Source: Chamaea fasciata
Taxonomy: Eukaryota; Chordata; Aves; Passeriformes; Sylviidae
NCBI GenBank assembly: GCA_029207755.1
Contig: JARCOQ010000005.1
Location: forward strand, 61,267,414-61,331,413
DNA: 64,000 bases
Direction of reading: 5' to 3'
In this document: positions 61,601 through 64,000 of the stretch, piece after piece
Numbering within the stretch: position 1 is the first letter of the stretch
How the letters are laid out: every line of letters begins with the position of its first letter
The notes under the pieces: generated by a model
Seen by the model: only the letters and a program-made list of their open reading frames with translations
What the model was told of the DNA's origin: nothing
Database searches by the model: none
Position numbers and translations under genes: made by a program

Positions 61601-64000
61601 AGAAATTGCTGCCTGCTTCTTCCTCCCAGACACCACAGAAGTGCCTTATTCAACAAACCATCTGGTGATTAAAGGATGATTTCTGATACCTGTCCCCATG
61701 TTCAATTGCTATTTTTCTCCTCAAAAAGGGTGTCAGGAAAGTGAAAGGTTCAAAGGCATCTCAACAAACACTTTCCATCACGTGCCATCTGCCTGGTGGC
61801 CTGCACAGTCCCCAATAGGATAGGTTGCACACTTCAAAGGCTACGAGCCATGCACAGCCTTGCTGGTGCCCTGGTCCGAAAGGCCAAACAGTGAGTGATC
61901 GGTGTCAGCAGACTGTCACTGTCAGAGGCGGCATCCCAGAGCAGGATTAGTGAAGCAGGACAGCATTCATTCCAGCTCTTCCCTTCTAAGAAACAGATTT
62001 CTGCCAGTCAGGTCTTTCACCTGTACCAGTCTGCTCAGACCACGTCAGCAAAAATGCTTGGGCTCAAGTCTACTGATGTGAAAAAACCAGCACAAGCAAG
62101 AAAGCAGCCCAGCTGGGTTTTATTCAGCATTTCATAGAAACATTACAAATCACAATCACATTCTAGGTATTTATTACATGTTTCAATGTTTTCATATCTC
62201 TGAGCAAAATAAGACCCCTAGCTGTATGTTATGGTATCGGACTGTAAAACAAGCTTCTCTTCCAGGTATTCAAAAATATCAATAATGTAACTTCTTTCAT
62301 GAAATTTATTTCCTTCAGAGATATATTCCAGAAAATACATTTTCAAAGAGTGCTTATGCTTTTAACACCAGACAGAGCTGGCTCAATTTTTCTAAACCCC
62401 ACTTATAGGACTGCTGCATGATGAACCTGAATAACTTCAGCATAATAGGAAATAATGTCACTTAAGAAATACCTTATGAAAGAACTTGTTTGTTCATTCT
62501 TAAGGTTCTTTTCTTTCTTTCTAGCTTGCTTTCTTTGAAAGCAGAGGCTTCACTGTGAGCAACATCAAAATTTATTAAGGGTCACAGCCTATGAATCAAG
62601 AGTACAGAAAAAGCAACACACTTTTTTACATCAGGTACTTTAACTACTCCAAATATTCCAGCACAATATCTGCAGAGAAAATGCTGTTAGTCCCTTTGGT
62701 ACTCTCAAAACACTGTACTTATACCTCTACCACACTTTCTCAATATATTTTACTGGGTTTAAGGCTTAGATAATTTAATTATAGTATTTTTAGTAACATT
62801 ACTAGTGGAGGAATTTGTATTTTTCCTAGCTTCTTGTCTTAATGAGAATTTCAGATAACTCCAAAACCTTGCACTGAGAGAGAGTAACATATCAGATTCC
62901 TAATAATGAAATCTAAAGCCTCTCACCCCAACAAAAGAGGTTCAAGTTCACCCAAAGCCCCTGCAGACACAGTGTCCAATCTGGCAAAACACTTTAGCAC
63001 ATGCCTAACTCCACACATGTGAGCAGGCCATTGACTTTCCTTAGACAGCTCACACATGCAAAGTTAAACACATGCACAAGCACCAAGGTCACAGCTCAAA
63101 ACTGGGCCATGTGATGTTTCCCTCTGGGGATCATTACTAGCTGTGTGCCCCCAAACCATCCCCAGTATCTTCTGCAGCTCAGACGGCTGCATGGTTCCAC
63201 ACATGGGGTCAGGGGGAGAGAAAGACCATCAGAGATGGGATGAAACCTACTCCACCTACACCACCAGTTCTGGTACCAGTCTCTGCTCAGAAGGAGGTAA
63301 AGAGGATACCCTCTCCAAAATCTATGGCCCAGGCAGGGGCTGTGTGCCTCTAATACTGCCAGGCACTTCTAAACTGCTCTGCACAAGCACAGCCTCAGCT
63401 TCACTGCTCCTCTGCTTTCCAGAAGCAGATACGAAAGAAGGAGAACAGCTTTTGGCTTCCCATCCCTCCCAGAGTCAGCTTGCAGAGTGTGCTGGGCAGG
63501 AAGCATAGAGAAATAAATTGCTTTCTTCAAGGCGGCAATAAATTACTGGTTTCCATTTGCTGGAAAGAGGATTTATACTCACTCTCTGAACTGGCGTGGA
63601 GAGATTGTATTTTCCAACACACTTCATGCTTCTTTGCTTTTGTTTCATACAAATAACTGGAATTGAACTATAAATACTTCAAAAGTATGACGGTTGCAAA
63701 GGTTTCTGTACATTCAGTCCTATCTGTGAGAGAAATATCTTGCTTTTCAAGCTTCTTGGTGGCTTACCAGAGCAAAACAGGTAGAATTTATTTTTACAGA
63801 GCCTGACCAAGACCACTGTGTACAGAAAAGTATCTCCAGGTCTAAACATCTGGCAAAGGGTATGGCAGGCAGTAGGTGCCATTTCCATATCAAATCTCCG
63901 TATCTGCTGAGTCACTGCTGGCATCATCATTTGCGGCTGAGCAAAAAAAAAAGCTGTATTTTCATCAAAGTGAGTATCTGTTTCACTTGATTCCAGGAAG
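58645..64000 (-). other. NUAK1: NUAK1 intron 1, partial
   Basis: The acceptor before exon 2 reads tttatag. Scanning to the right edge found no GC-rich first exon and no sequence encoding the expected glycine-rich loop, so the intron extends past the window. Only a short inverted repeat (60840-60865) stands out. The stretch 63530-63760 is unique, AT-rich and might be conserved, but this cannot be judged from one sequence. Confidence 0.85.
60840..60865. repeat. 10-bp inverted repeat in NUAK1 intron 1
   Basis: Arms ttgatccaaa and tttggatcaa surround a six-base loop. No function can be assigned. Confidence 0.85.

Noticed and set aside
58645..64000. Search for NUAK1 exon 1
   Set aside because: No sequence encoding the expected glycine-rich loop or the basic histidine-rich N-terminus, and no CpG-rich first exon, was found. 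It must lie beyond the window.
1..64000. tRNA, rRNA, CRISPR array, operon or phage-like system
   Set aside because: Nothing resembling these was seen. The spliced kinase gene and CR1-like LINE fragments show this is vertebrate nuclear DNA.

Overview
The window is vertebrate nuclear DNA, most likely from a bird. It is AT-leaning, intron-rich and sparse in genes. It carries fragments that look like CR1 retrotransposons (the dominant LINE of birds and other sauropsids) and one solo LTR of a style common in songbird genomes. A passerine is my best guess. The bird call rests on the repeats and the protein; the passerine call rests mainly on the LTR's resemblance to songbird elements and is weaker.

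Only one protein-coding gene can be supported: NUAK1 (ARK5, an AMPK-related Ser/Thr kinase activated by LKB1), on the minus strand. Six consecutive coding exons were resolved to the base, from right to left: 58524-58644, 48142-48293, 46806-46871, 40891-41010, 40458-40590 and 38223-39376. All have GT-AG borders and compatible phases. They encode 581 residues. Exon 2 begins at the residue equivalent to human Val81, so only exon 1 (about 80 residues plus the 5' UTR) is missing; it must lie beyond the right edge. The kinase domain, the T-loop Thr211, three GILK motifs that bind protein phosphatase 1 beta, the ESGYYS phosphodegron and the RQRIRS Akt site are all intact and fall at human numbering. 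The 3' UTR probably runs left to about 35340, where a minus-strand AATAAA lies in a T-rich stretch.

The remainder, about 1-35300, is the region downstream of NUAK1 and looks like a gene desert. No coding exon there is convincing. It holds a solo LTR (1796-2314), a CR1 tail (about 4397-4532), an older CR1/L3-like fragment (about 24718-25010), simple repeats, a 39-base G-rich tract (9865-9903), a 41-bp tandem duplication (26708-26789), an unusual three-armed hairpin (3286-3352), a cluster of four ATAATTAG motifs (11153-11214) and an isolated CpG-island-like segment (about 20640-21230). The last is followed by a stretch that reads like a conserved noncoding element (about 21355-21600). The island and its neighbour are the best candidates for an unannotated promoter, lncRNA start or enhancer.

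I found no tRNA, rRNA, CRISPR array or bacterial-type feature, and no clear evidence of a new multi-gene system. The unusual observations are structural and regulatory candidates.
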